Shown one piece after another: positions 1 through 7,384 of a stretch of 15,832 bases of DNA. The DNA comes from Gp6-AA40 sp050742535. GTDB lineage: Bacteria; Acidobacteriota; Vicinamibacteria; Vicinamibacterales; UBA2999. Each line of letters opens with the position of its first letter. Within the stretch, counting starts at the first letter, position 1. A program made the position numbers and the translations under genes. The notes under the pieces are model-generated. The model made no database searches. It was given only the letters and a program-made list of their open reading frames with translations, and had not been told where the DNA came from. The stretch spans positions 1 through 15,832 of the forward strand of contig JBOGIQ010000118.1 of assembly GCA_050742535.1 (NCBI GenBank), written 5' to 3'.

Positions 1-455
1 GACCTGGACTGTCTGCATAGCGATATCGTTACCCAGAATCGCTGAGCGGTGCCTGGTGAGATCGACGCGCGTCGCGCGTCGCGGACGGCCACCTGGTCGC
101 GCTGATGTCAGCGGATGGCGCGATTAGCGGATAAAGATCGTGCGCAGACTCGGAACCGCCGAAGCGAGGTCGGTTCACACCGGCATTGCTTGACCTAATT
201 GATACGACTGGTCCGTACGCCGCGAACGTCTCATAGCGTTCTGTTCTGTTCTGTTCTGTTCTGTTCTGTTCTGTTCTGTTCTGTTCTGTTCTGTTCTGTT
301 CTGTTCTGTTCTGTTCTGTTCGGTTCGGTTCGGTTCGGTTCGTCATTCCCTCAGCATGTCCCTCTTAACGACTAGCGACGAATGACGTGGGAGTTCTGAT
401 TCACGAGATTGGGCGCGTCACCCGGCCAACGCAGGGCGACCCAGGCAACCTCGTG
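1..455. other. Gene-free left edge
   Basis: I see no convincing gene here. A plus-strand frame is open from base 1 to a TGA at 43-45 and could be the last 14 codons of a gene lying to the left, but it is too short to identify. Apart from the pentanucleotide array at 241-340, the stretch holds a short GC palindrome (GACGCGCGTC near 64-73) and an 8-bp inverted repeat (CGTCATTC at 341-348, GAATGACG at 380-387) just after the array. No promoter could be assigned. Confidence 0.5.
241..340. repeat. Pentanucleotide microsatellite, (CTGTT)16(CGGTT)4
   Basis: Sixteen perfect copies of CTGTT (241-320) are followed by four perfect copies of CGGTT (321-340). Because the unit is 5 nt, any gain or loss of a unit shifts a reading frame, the hallmark of slipped-strand contingency loci. 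Neither strand of the array contains a stop in any frame; the minus strand reads as cycling N-R-T-E-Q. No convincing gene contains it, so it is best read as a non-coding simple repeat. The switch from CTGTT to CGGTT at one end suggests expansion of two unit variants. Confidence 0.97.
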
Positions 456-634
456 CGGGCAGCGATGTTCACGCCCCAGCGTCACGAGGAAGATCGGCCG
501 AACAGGCGCCCGGGCGTCGGCGGCGCGTAGATCAGATCGGGAAAGCGTCGGTCCGGATGGTTCGGCGCGAGCGACGGCGCCAGGACGGCCGCGCCGATCA
601 CGAGGGCCAGGAGGACGATTCCGACATTCCTCAT
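456..634 (-). pseudogene. Relic of DppC/OppC-type permease, N- and C-terminal ends fused by deletion
   Basis: The minus strand from ATG 634 reads MRNVGIVLLALVIGAAVLAP and continues through SLAPNHPDRRFPDLIYAPPT. This closely matches the first 40 residues of the intact permease at 9842-10801. After the L-F-G equivalent of residues 44-46 the DNA jumps, near base 497, to sequence matching the 3' end of that permease: the codons for I-F-L-V-T-L-G-V-N-I-A lie at about 462-497 in another frame, with a 1-nt indel. The result is a 50-codon frame ending at 482. Roughly 250 codons are missing between the two joined ends. It is a dead paralogue. The intact copy lies about 9 kb away on the same strand. 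Only the two ends are preserved, so it cannot encode a transporter. Confidence 0.85.
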
Positions 635-686
635 GGCATCCAACTCATTCCGGGCACCATGCTGCATCCGCGGTCCGTCCGCTCCT

Positions 687-1556
687 TCATCGAAATAGCA
701 GCGTCGCCAGAATATAGAAATCGTTCTTCCAGACCGGAATCGTGTGGCCGCCACCGGCGTCGATGTGCCACACATGCGGCACCTGACGTTCAGCGAGATA
801 GTCGTGCAGCCCTTTTCCGATGGTCAACCCCATCTCGTCCTGATCGCCTGAGGAGACCCATAGCAGCTTCAGCTGCCGCCGGGCCGCGACGGGGTCCGGG
901 ACAAGTTGCGCGGGCGGCAATGTGTTTGGTGCCGGCGAGAATCCTGCGACAAAGGCGAAGGTATTCAGATTCCCGAGTCCGAAATTCAGCGACTGCCCGG
1001 CGCCGATCGACAGGCCGGCAAGCGCGCGCTGATCCCGCGCCCGGCTGACCGCGTAGCGTGACTCGATGAACGGAATCAGGTCCATCAGCAGCTCCCGCTC
1101 GAATGCCACATACGCCTGGCTTTCTCCGGCGATGTTCTCGCGCGCGGCTGGACGATCGGGCACCGGCGCGTTCGAGGCGCGGCCGTTCGGCATGACGACA
1201 ACCATCGGTACCGCTTTCCTGTCGGCGATCAGATTGTCGAGGATCACAGCGGCCGCCAGGTCGCTCGCCCACACCGTCTCGTTGGCCCCGAGACCGTGGA
1301 GGAGATACAACACCGGATACCTTTGACTCGTGGAGTAGCCCGGCGGCGTGTAGACCATCGCCGGCCGCCTGGTGCCGGTCACCGTCGACTCGTACTCGAC
1401 CCGCTCCAGGCGTCCGCGTGCGACACCCTCGCGCTGGACGTCGAAGCCCGGCGGCGCATTCGCGAACGTTCGCGGCGCCGGTGCCTGCGCGAGACCAGCG
1501 GGCGCGAGCAGAGCGCAGCCCAGCACTCCAGCGACGACATATCTACTGGTCTTCAC
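687..1556 (-). CDS. Secreted alpha/beta-hydrolase, esterase (PF00756-like) family
   Basis: The 289-residue product resembles the esterase D / feruloyl esterase-like branch of the alpha/beta hydrolases, which cleave carboxylic or acyl esters. Residues 1-23 form a signal peptide (hydrophobic core about 7-21, A-Q-A region near 23-25), so the enzyme is probably exported. YLLHGLGANE (84-93) is the strand and oxyanion-loop region. GLSIGAG (181-187) is the nucleophile elbow with Ser183. SSGDQDE (235-241) supplies an acidic residue, Asp238 or Asp240, and GGGHT (268-272) the catalytic His271. The start is GTG at 1556, chosen because GGAGG lies 4 nt upstream and the signal peptide begins there. It follows the permease gene by 38 nt on the same strand, so it may be the third gene of that operon. 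The substrate cannot be inferred. Confidence 0.9.
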   Translation of the reverse strand: MKTSRYVVAGVLGCALLAPAGLAQAPAPRTFANAPPGFDVQREGVARGRLERVEYESTVTGTRRPAMVYTPPGYSTSQRYPVLYLLHGLGANETVWASDLAAAVILDNLIADRKAVPMVVVMPNGRASNAPVPDRPAARENIAGESQAYVAFERELLMDLIPFIESRYAVSRARDQRALAGLSIGAGQSLNFGLGNLNTFAFVAGFSPAPNTLPPAQLVPDPVAARRQLKLLWVSSGDQDEMGLTIGKGLHDYLAERQVPHVWHIDAGGGHTIPVWKNDFYILATLLFR

Positions 1557-1594
1557 AACACCTCCACAGGTCAGCCGGACAGCGCGCAGGCTAT

Positions 1595-4219
1595 TTACTC
1601 CTGTCGCAGCGCCGTCAGCGGTTCGATACGTGCGGCATGGCGCGCGGGCACGTAGGACGCAACCACGGCGACAGCGCCGAGCAGCATGACGACGATGGCG
1701 TAGGTCTGGACGTCGTACGGCGTGACGCCGAAGAGCAGCGTGTCGAGCGAGCGCAGGAGCACCAGCGAGCCGGCGATGCCGATGGCCGCGCCGATGCCAA
1801 CGAGCGCGAGGCCGTTGCCGACGACCGATGCCGTGATGCCCACCAACCGCGCGCCGAGCGCGATGCGGATGCCAATGTCCTTCGTCCCCTCAGCGACGAG
1901 ATACGCGAGCAGACCGTAGAGTCCGAGCGCCGCCAGCAGCAGACCGCCGACAGCGAAGCTCGCCGAGATCAGCGCGCTGATGCGTTCGCGTGCCAGACTC
2001 TCGGCCAGAGCGGTCGCGATCGTGCGCACGTCCGACACAACCAGCGCCGGCTCGAGCTCGTGCAGAACCGCCGTGACCGGCTTGACGAGCGACTCGGGTT
2101 GACGTCCGCGCATGAAGATCTTCATCGTTGCCCACGGCATGCGGCCGTGACTGTAGAACACGGTCGGCTGCGGCGCGGCCCTCACCGAGCCTTCGCTCAC
2201 GTCGCCGACGACGCCGATGATCGGCAAGTACGGATTCTCGTCTTGTATCCGAACGGAGAGTGAGGTCTTTAGCGGATCGCGTCCCGTGAGGTATCGCTGT
2301 GCAAACGTCTCGCTGACGACGACTCCGGCCAGCGGATTCGTGTTGTCCGCCTCGGTGAATTCGCGTCCACGCAGCACGGGGATGCGCAGCGTGCGGAAAT
2401 ATCCGGGTGCGACCATCCGCACGACGGTGGACGGCAGTTCGGCGGGCGGGCGGACGGGCGTGCCGCGCTCATGAAACCGAGTTTCGCCGCGAGGAATGCC
2501 GATCATCGGCAGGCTGCCCGCCGCCGCCGCGGATTCAACGCCCGGCAACGCGCGAAGCCGGGTCAGCGCCTGCCGATAGAAGTCGCGGGGACGCTCGTCG
2601 GGATATCGCTCCGGCGAGATCGCCACGGTCATGCTCAGGACGCCGCCGGGATCGAATCCGAGGCGCGCCCGATCGAGCGCGATGAGCGTGCGGACCAGGA
2701 CACCCGCGCCGCAGAGCAAAACGACGGTCAGGGCGACCTGCACAATGACCAGCGCTTGTCGCACGCGGGGCGCGTGACCGCCCTTCGCGCCGCGCGTCCG
2801 CAGCGCATTGCCCATCGAGCGGCGCGCGGACAGGATCGTCGGTGCGACCCCGGCGATCGCTCCTGTCACGACTGCGAGGCTGAACGCATAGGTCAGCAGG
2901 CGTCGATCGACGAACAGCTCGGAAACGCCGAGCAGGCTCGCCGGGGCTGCCGCGAGCAGCGCGTCGAGGCTCCAGCGGGCGACCCCGAGGCCGAGCGCGC
3001 CGCCGGCGCCGGCGAGTAGCAGGCTTTCGACCAGCTGTGCTCGCGCAATCGCCCAGCGGCCCGCCCCGAGTGAGGCACGAATCGCGATCTCGCGCTGGCG
3101 CGACGCCGACCGCGCCAGGAGCATGTTGGCGACGTTGAAGCAGGCAATCGCGAGCAGTACGCCCACGGCGGCGAACAGCACGAGCACTGACGTTCGCACA
3201 TCCCCGGTGAGCACTTCACGCAGAGGCGTGATGGTCACGCTCGTATTCCTGTTGAACGTGTGCGTCGCGGCGAGACGCCGCGCGATGGCCTCCATTTCCG
3301 CTCGCGCAGTGCCGGGCGTTGCGCCGTCGGCGAGGCGACCGACGACGTCGATGATGCGTCCTTCGGTCTCCCGCCACGGGCGGTTCCGGTCGAGCTGATA
3401 GGCGGTCCACAGGTCGACATCCTGCTGCACGAAACGGAAGCCGGCGGGCATCACGCCGACGATCTCGTACGCGCGGCCGTTGAGCTGCACAGTACGGCCG
3501 ATGGCGCGCCGCTCGCCACCCAGCCGGTCCTGCCACGCGCGGTAGCTGAGCACGGCGACGCGTGGCCCGTTCGGGCGGTCATCGTCAGCCGAGATCGTGC
3601 GGCCAAGGAGCGGGGCGACGCCGAGGAGCGGAAAGAATTCGGACGACACGAGCTGCGCATTCACGCGTCGGGGCTCGCCGGCGCCGATCATCGTGAACGA
3701 CGCGGACTGCCAGGCAGCGAACGCTCGAAACGTGCGGCTCTCGCGCTGCCAATCGAGCCAGTTGGCGGGTGACACGTCGATCGGTTCGGCACCGCGAGAC
3801 TCTTCGACCATCACGAGCTGGTCGCCATTCGGGTACGGCAGCGGCCGCAACAGCAGCTGATCGACGACGGAGAAGACGGCGGTGTTGAGGCCGATGCCGA
3901 GGGCCAGCGTGAGGATCACGGTGAGCGAGAAGCCCGGGCTGCGCCAGAGACCACGCGCTCCCTGTCTGATGTCACGGGCGACATCCTCCGCGAGGCGTAT
4001 CGTCCGCTCGTCGTGGCCTTGCTCCTTGAGCCGGGTCAGATTACCGAACCGCCGCCGGGCGGCGCGTTGCGCGTCGGCGTCGCTCAGTCCGTCACGTGCA
4101 TAGTCGCGTGCGAGCGCATCGAGATGGAACGCCATCTCGCGCTCCATGTCGTGATCTCTCGAGTGCCACCGGAACAACGCGAGGACGCGGCGGATCGGCC
4201 GTGGCAGCCGCAGCGCCAC
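1595..4219 (-). CDS. ADOP-type ABC transporter permease (MacB/FtsX-like)
   Basis: The 874-residue inner-membrane protein belongs to the long acidobacterial permeases coded next to PadR regulators. Residues about 20-85 form the prefix domain (MEREMAFHLDALARDYARDG, then a basic R-R-R-F-G-N motif). The first membrane helix is near 98-120 and is followed by a MacB-type periplasmic core. Then come an FtsX block (about 345-460, with REIAIRASLGAGR), a second periplasmic core, and a last FtsX block with DIGIRIALGAR and a terminal R-I-E-P-L-T-A-L-R. This two-fold MacB/FtsX layout is the full family length. Such proteins do mechanotransmission or efflux with a separate ATPase, and none is coded nearby. 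The GTG start lies one base after the padR TGA, with AGGGGG 6 nt upstream, so translation is probably coupled. The transported substrate is unknown. Confidence 0.95.
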   Translation of the reverse strand: MALRLPRPIRRVLALFRWHSRDHDMEREMAFHLDALARDYARDGLSDADAQRAARRRFGNLTRLKEQGHDERTIRLAEDVARDIRQGARGLWRSPGFSLTVILTLALGIGLNTAVFSVVDQLLLRPLPYPNGDQLVMVEESRGAEPIDVSPANWLDWQRESRTFRAFAAWQSASFTMIGAGEPRRVNAQLVSSEFFPLLGVAPLLGRTISADDDRPNGPRVAVLSYRAWQDRLGGERRAIGRTVQLNGRAYEIVGVMPAGFRFVQQDVDLWTAYQLDRNRPWRETEGRIIDVVGRLADGATPGTARAEMEAIARRLAATHTFNRNTSVTITPLREVLTGDVRTSVLVLFAAVGVLLAIACFNVANMLLARSASRQREIAIRASLGAGRWAIARAQLVESLLLAGAGGALGLGVARWSLDALLAAAPASLLGVSELFVDRRLLTYAFSLAVVTGAIAGVAPTILSARRSMGNALRTRGAKGGHAPRVRQALVIVQVALTVVLLCGAGVLVRTLIALDRARLGFDPGGVLSMTVAISPERYPDERPRDFYRQALTRLRALPGVESAAAAGSLPMIGIPRGETRFHERGTPVRPPAELPSTVVRMVAPGYFRTLRIPVLRGREFTEADNTNPLAGVVVSETFAQRYLTGRDPLKTSLSVRIQDENPYLPIIGVVGDVSEGSVRAAPQPTVFYSHGRMPWATMKIFMRGRQPESLVKPVTAVLHELEPALVVSDVRTIATALAESLARERISALISASFAVGGLLLAALGLYGLLAYLVAEGTKDIGIRIALGARLVGITASVVGNGLALVGIGAAIGIAGSLVLLRSLDTLLFGVTPYDVQTYAIVVMLLGAVAVVASYVPARHAARIEPLTALRQE

Positions 4220-4220
4220 G

Positions 4221-4565
4221 TCACGCCCCCTGCTCGAGCGCGCGCAGCACGCGCGCGATGGCGCCGGACAGTCGCAGCCAGCCGTCGAGCTCGGCCTGCG
4301 CGGCGCGGCGTCCCTTCCGCGTCAACGTGTAGAACTTGGCGGTCCGGTTGTTCCTGGTGGGGCGCCACTCGGACTCGATGAGCCCTTGTTCTTCCATGCG
4401 ATAGAGCGCCGGATAGAGCGACCCCTCTTCGACTTTCAGGGCATCCTCGGACAACTGATGCAACCGGGTCGCGATGCCGTAGCCATGATTCGGGGCGGTC
4501 TCCAGCACCTTGAGCACCAGCAGATCGAGCGTCCCCTGTAGGAGATCACCTTTCCGCACCGCCAT
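4221..4565 (-). CDS. PadR family transcriptional regulator
   Basis: This 114-residue protein is a compact PadR regulator. Residues 7-80 form the winged helix: LLQGTLDLLVLKVLE (8-22), the conserved HGYGI (27-31), EEGSLYPALYRMEEQGLIES (46-65), and the wing with RTAKFYTLTRKGR. A short C-terminal helix follows for dimerisation. PadR proteins are usually local repressors that respond to small molecules or stress. The ATG start at 4565 is supported by AGGGAGGA 5-6 nt upstream. It is first in the padR-permease(-esterase) unit, one base ahead of the permease. A sigma70-like promoter and two copies of an operator-like motif lie directly upstream (4591-4645), which fits autoregulation. Confidence 0.95.
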   Translation of the reverse strand: MAVRKGDLLQGTLDLLVLKVLETAPNHGYGIATRLHQLSEDALKVEEGSLYPALYRMEEQGLIESEWRPTRNNRTAKFYTLTRKGRRAAQAELDGWLRLSGAIARVLRALEQGA

Positions 4566-4590
4566 CCGAGTCCTCCCTGTCGCATCTCAC

Positions 4591-4645
4591 CCAGACCGTC
4601 TTGGTGAATCGCAGTAAACCACGGCTTCCCTAGACCGTCAAGGTA
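4591..4645 (-). promoter_or_regulatory. Two operator-like direct repeats flanking the padR promoter
   Basis: Two copies of a 16-bp motif, 39 bp apart, match at 12 of 16 positions and share AGACCGTC and GGT (plus strand: 4591-4606 and 4630-4645). Each contains the dyad ACC-N5-GGT. One copy covers the -35 box and the other lies at about +1 to +16 of the predicted transcript, so binding of a dimer at both would block transcription. PadR autorepression is common in the family; assignment to this PadR is inference. Confidence 0.5.
4613..4641 (-). promoter_or_regulatory. Promoter for the padR-permease operon
   Basis: On the minus strand TTGACG (4636-4641) and TTTACT (4613-4618) are separated by 17 bp. 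They match the -35 and -10 consensus in 5 and 4 of 6 positions. Transcription would begin near 4606, giving a leader of about 40 nt before the padR ATG at 4565. This is a sequence match only. Confidence 0.6.
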
Positions 4646-4695
4646 AGAGCGATTCCTTCACTCGCGGCCCTCCCAAACCGTGTAGAGTGCCGGGC

Positions 4696-5442
4696 ATGTC
4701 CGCCAACGACGACCTTCTGGGTGCGTTTGAACTCCACGATCCGCAGGGAATCCGAAAAGCACTCCAAGCCGGGGCCAGCCCGACCGCGCCCCTCAAGGGG
4801 AAGCGCCCGATTGATTGGCTCATCTCGATGTACACACGCTCCCCGAACTTCGCGGCGTGTCTGCGGGCGATGCTTGAGGCTGGCGCCACGGTAGGAAACG
4901 AGCTGGTCGAAGCGACTCTGTTAGACGATGAGCAGGCACTACGAAGGATCATTCAGCAGGATCCGGAACGCGTGCGGGAGTCGCTCGCGGTCGAATCCGC
5001 CTACACCTCCCTTCGCGGCGTCTCGGCTCTTCACGTCTGCGCAGAATTCAATTCTGTTCGCTGCGCGAAGGTGCTGTTGAACGCTGGGGTCGATGTGAAT
5101 GTCCGGGCGGAGGTTGATGCAGACGGTCTTGGCGGGCACACGCCGCTGTTCCATACGGTCAACAGTAATCAGAACCACTGCCGCCCGATGATGAACCTGC
5201 TCCTCGACGCCGGAGCGGATGTCGATGTGCGTCTCCGCGGATTGGTGTGGGGCGAAGGGCTGGAGTGGGAGACGGTCGTGTTCGACGTTACGCCGATCTC
5301 ATACGCCCAGTGTGGTCTCTATCGGCAGTTCCATCGAGATGAGAAGGACATTTACGACAACATTGACCAGCTCTCTCGCCGCCGCTTTGGGTCACCGGCT
5401 CCCCGGAGAAATGTTCCGAATCGATATGTGTTGGGGCACTGA
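4696..5442 (+). CDS. Ankyrin-repeat protein
   Basis: The 248-residue cytosolic protein has no signal peptide or membrane helix. Ankyrin-like units are visible at about 5-33 (FELHDPQGIRKALQAGASPT), 36-66, 108-137 (SALHVCAEFNSVRCAKVLLN, then AGVDVN) and 147-178 (HTPLFHTV, then LLLDAGADVDVR). The units at 108-137 and 147-178 fit the A-L-H / L-L-x-A-G-A-D-V consensus best. The tail from about 215 is charged and unassigned. Ankyrin arrays bind other proteins, so this is probably a binding or scaffold protein; the partner is not evident. I chose ATG 4696 rather than the in-frame GTG at 4687; neither has a good ribosome binding site. The gene is divergent from padR and convergent with the next gene, with 8 bp between their ends. 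Confidence 0.85.
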   Translation: MSANDDLLGAFELHDPQGIRKALQAGASPTAPLKGKRPIDWLISMYTRSPNFAACLRAMLEAGATVGNELVEATLLDDEQALRRIIQQDPERVRESLAVESAYTSLRGVSALHVCAEFNSVRCAKVLLNAGVDVNVRAEVDADGLGGHTPLFHTVNSNQNHCRPMMNLLLDAGADVDVRLRGLVWGEGLEWETVVFDVTPISYAQCGLYRQFHRDEKDIYDNIDQLSRRRFGSPAPRRNVPNRYVLGH

Positions 5443-5450
5443 CCGCCTCC

Positions 5451-6344
5451 CTAATCCAGCACTGGCATCTCCGCCGAGTCGATGACGATGACGTCGCGCG
5501 GTTCGCGGCGCGGCTCGAGGTTCAAACCGAGCTGCTGCTGGACCGCGGTCCCGAGCATCATCACGTCCGCGGGGTCGGGGACGATGCCGCCATTTCGGAC
5601 AGGCACCCACCACAGGTGGATGTCGAACGTGCCGGTCAGGCCGCTGCGATCGACAATCGCGCGCTCGTTCTCGCGATCGCTGCGCATCATGGCCTCCACA
5701 ATCTCCCTCATCGTCGCGGTGCCGTGCACGGCCAGCGCACCGCGCGGATAGGTTTGCGGCATGCGGGTCACTGTGGCCACTGCCGAGGCGCCGCCGCTGG
5801 TGAGGCCGCAATCGGGCGTCACCTCCTTGGCCACGGCGCCGCGGCCGGTACGTGCCAGCGTGTCGCTGTAGGCGCGGCAATCGACTTTCGACCGCCGCAG
5901 CCCCGGTCCGAGCTTGCCGTCGGGGCGCGCGACGAGCGCGTACACCGGCAGCTCGCGCTTTTCTGCATGCCAGCGCAGCTTGAATCGCTCCTCGAGCAGC
6001 GTCCGGATTGCGGCCTGTGCCTGCGGGATGGTCGGCACGTCGCTGAACTTCAGTACGAGTTGATACGCGTCCTTGTCGATCCATGCGGGGCCACCGACCG
6101 GCTCTGGATCATGACGCCGCGGCAGGATGTCGAAGGCGTACATCACCAGCGTCCTGAGCGTCATCGGCCGCAGGCGGGCGCTGCTGCTGGTGGGCGGGGC
6201 CCAGTTGCCAGGGACGAGCGGCGGCATGTCCGGCGGCGAAGGTTTTACAGCAGCCGCCTCGAGCGTGACCGCCGGTTTGCCGTTCTGCGCGAACATGAGG
6301 GTGGACGCGCTGATCAGCACCACTATGGCCAGCGGTCTGCACAT
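5451..6344 (-). CDS. TIGR03435 family exported protein
   Basis: The 297-residue protein carries the marks of TIGR03435, a family of unknown function greatly expanded in soil Acidobacteria. These are a signal peptide (1-19, cleavage near F-A-Q), a V-T-L-E-A-A-A-V-K-P stretch (26-35, usually F-E-V-A-S-V-K-P), G-G-P-A-W-I-D near 84-90, LLEERFKLRWHAEKRELPVY (116-135), DRSGLTGTFDIHL (232-244), and the end QQQLGLNLEP (269-278) with D-V-I-V-I-D-S-A-E-M-P. It is probably periplasmic or outer-surface. The ATG start lacks a clear ribosome binding site but is placed well for the signal peptide. A frameshifted paralogue lies at 7704-8595. The gene follows the 144-residue protein at 6401-6835 by 56 nt and may be co-transcribed with it. 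Confidence 0.93.
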   Translation of the reverse strand: MCRPLAIVVLISASTLMFAQNGKPAVTLEAAAVKPSPPDMPPLVPGNWAPPTSSSARLRPMTLRTLVMYAFDILPRRHDPEPVGGPAWIDKDAYQLVLKFSDVPTIPQAQAAIRTLLEERFKLRWHAEKRELPVYALVARPDGKLGPGLRRSKVDCRAYSDTLARTGRGAVAKEVTPDCGLTSGGASAVATVTRMPQTYPRGALAVHGTATMREIVEAMMRSDRENERAIVDRSGLTGTFDIHLWWVPVRNGGIVPDPADVMMLGTAVQQQLGLNLEPRREPRDVIVIDSAEMPVLD

Positions 6345-6350
6345 GTGCGG

Positions 6351-6372
6351 CAGAGTAACTCTGATTTGTTAC
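6351..6372 (-). promoter_or_regulatory. Overlapping inverted repeats just upstream of the first TIGR03435 gene
   Basis: CAGAGT-A-ACTCTG (6351-6363) is a perfect 13-bp palindrome ending 7 bp from the start codon at 6344. It overlaps a second inverted repeat, GTAAC (6355-6359) with GTTAC (6368-6372). The position is where the ribosome binding site should be, yet no Shine-Dalgarno sequence is present. It could be an operator or a small hairpin in the leader; short palindromes also occur by chance. Confidence 0.35.
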
Positions 6373-6400
6373 CGATTGATGACGCCAGTTCCGGCGACGG

Positions 6401-6835
6401 TCAGTCCGCAGGCGGCAAGCCATCTCCCACGAATCGCAGCCTGGTCGAAAAGTCGACTCGAAACACCGACTCGAGAATTCGCTGCACCACAATGGCGCAA
6501 CGCTCAGAATCGCGTGGCGCCTCGCAATCCAGGAATCGCGACCCGTCGGAACCCCGAGTGTCGTACGGCGTCAAGCCGAGCGTTGAAAGAGTTTTTCGAA
6601 GCGCATCCTCTCGTTCGATCTGCTGCGGCGTGACGAGCGGGTGATCGATCTGGATCCGATCCGGGGCCGCGGTGAACTGCAGAAACGCCTCCTCCTGGTC
6701 GATCAGGTCGACCCTGAGCCAGCTCCCTTCAGGAGCGTCGATCAATCGCTGAATGTGGCCAGCCAGATCCGTGATTGTTCCGACGGTTGCCGATGGCGGT
6801 GGCGGGTTCAACCACGCCTTCAGTGCGCGCCACAT
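6401..6835 (-). CDS. Small cytosolic protein, possibly TY-Chap/YbjN-like
   Basis: The 144-residue protein starts at MWRALKAWLN. ATG 6835 is chosen over in-frame starts upstream because TGGAGGGAG lies just ahead of it at good spacing. It has no signal peptide. Visible parts are an early amphipathic helix, SWLRVDLIDQEEAFLQFTAA (about 38-57), a helix with REDALRKTLSTLGL (about 75-88), and the terminal AIVVQRILESVFRVD (about 113-127). This order (strand pair, L-G-L motif, helix ending in a V-F-R/V-F-G motif) resembles chaperone-like TY-Chap/YbjN folds that bind secretion substrates. That likeness is from memory and weak. It sits 56 nt upstream of the TIGR03435 gene on the same strand. Confidence 0.75.
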   Translation of the reverse strand: MWRALKAWLNPPPPSATVGTITDLAGHIQRLIDAPEGSWLRVDLIDQEEAFLQFTAAPDRIQIDHPLVTPQQIEREDALRKTLSTLGLTPYDTRGSDGSRFLDCEAPRDSERCAIVVQRILESVFRVDFSTRLRFVGDGLPPAD

Positions 6836-6991
6836 CTCGGTCTCCCTCCAGGCAATCATCAAGCCGTTGGCGCATGAATTGCCCACCGGGTGATCCGCGT
6901 CGGGAACTCCCGCACATGCGCGCCTGTATCGAACGGCCGATTACGTTTCTCAGCGCTGTGATTACAGTCCCGGAGTTCAGGGCCGCATCAG

Positions 6992-7369
6992 ATGAACGAG
7001 CGAACTGAGGACATCACGCTGACGGTGGCGAAACTCGCCGCGGTCTGCTGTTCGGTCGCGGCGGCGATATATGCGGCGATGCCGGCCGAACCGCCGCCGA
7101 TTGTGGCGTTGTTCCTGTCGGGTGGACCATTGCTCGCCGTGATCCTGTGGCTGCAGAAGGACGCGCAGCGAACGGGCATCGGTGCTGTTCACGATTGGGG
7201 CTACTTCTTATGGCTCGCCTGGCCTGTCGTCATTCCTTGGTACGCGTTTACGACACGCGGCCGACTGGAATGGAAACTAACAGTGGGATTATTCGGACTG
7301 ATCGGAGTGTCCTCCATCAGCTGGCTGGTCGTCGCGTACTCACTGTGGTACTTGAGAGCCGGTGGTTGA
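6992..7369 (+). CDS. Small four-helix membrane protein
   Basis: The 125-residue protein is not one I recognise. Four hydrophobic segments are clear: about 9-30, 35-55, 68-87 (GYFLWLAWPVVIPWYAF) and 95-118 (LFGLIGVSSISWLVVAYSLW). Charged links and a W-P-V-V-I-P-W-Y stretch are notable; a Trp-Pro motif before an R-G loop is seen in several small bacterial membrane protein families. The start ATG 6992 has only a weak AGGG 9 nt upstream. The codon pattern and strong hydrophobicity support a real gene. It is followed after 15 nt by a second small membrane gene on the same strand, probably co-transcribed. Confidence 0.75.
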   Translation: MNERTEDITLTVAKLAAVCCSVAAAIYAAMPAEPPPIVALFLSGGPLLAVILWLQKDAQRTGIGAVHDWGYFLWLAWPVVIPWYAFTTRGRLEWKLTVGLFGLIGVSSISWLVVAYSLWYLRAGG

Positions 7370-7384
7370 CTGAGCGGTGACCCG

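Noticed and set aside
241..340. CRISPR array
   Set aside because: The unit is only 5 nt with no spacers; it is a simple tandem repeat.
29..346. 105-codon minus-strand frame with N-R-T-E-Q repeats as a gene
   Set aside because: About a third of it is the 5-nt microsatellite, which is open in all frames; the rest has no protein-like pattern and no ribosome binding site.
456..634. Intact small membrane protein of 50 residues
   Set aside because: Its sequence is the permease C N-terminus followed by out-of-frame permease C 3' sequence, so it is a deletion relic rather than an independent gene.
1418..2263. 281-codon plus-strand frame
   Set aside because: Antisense to the ADOP permease and esterase starts; Arg/Asp/Gln-rich composition typical of a shadow frame.
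5616..6644. 342-codon plus-strand frame
   Set aside because: Antisense to the TIGR03435 gene and the 144-residue gene, both of which have strong motif or start-site support.
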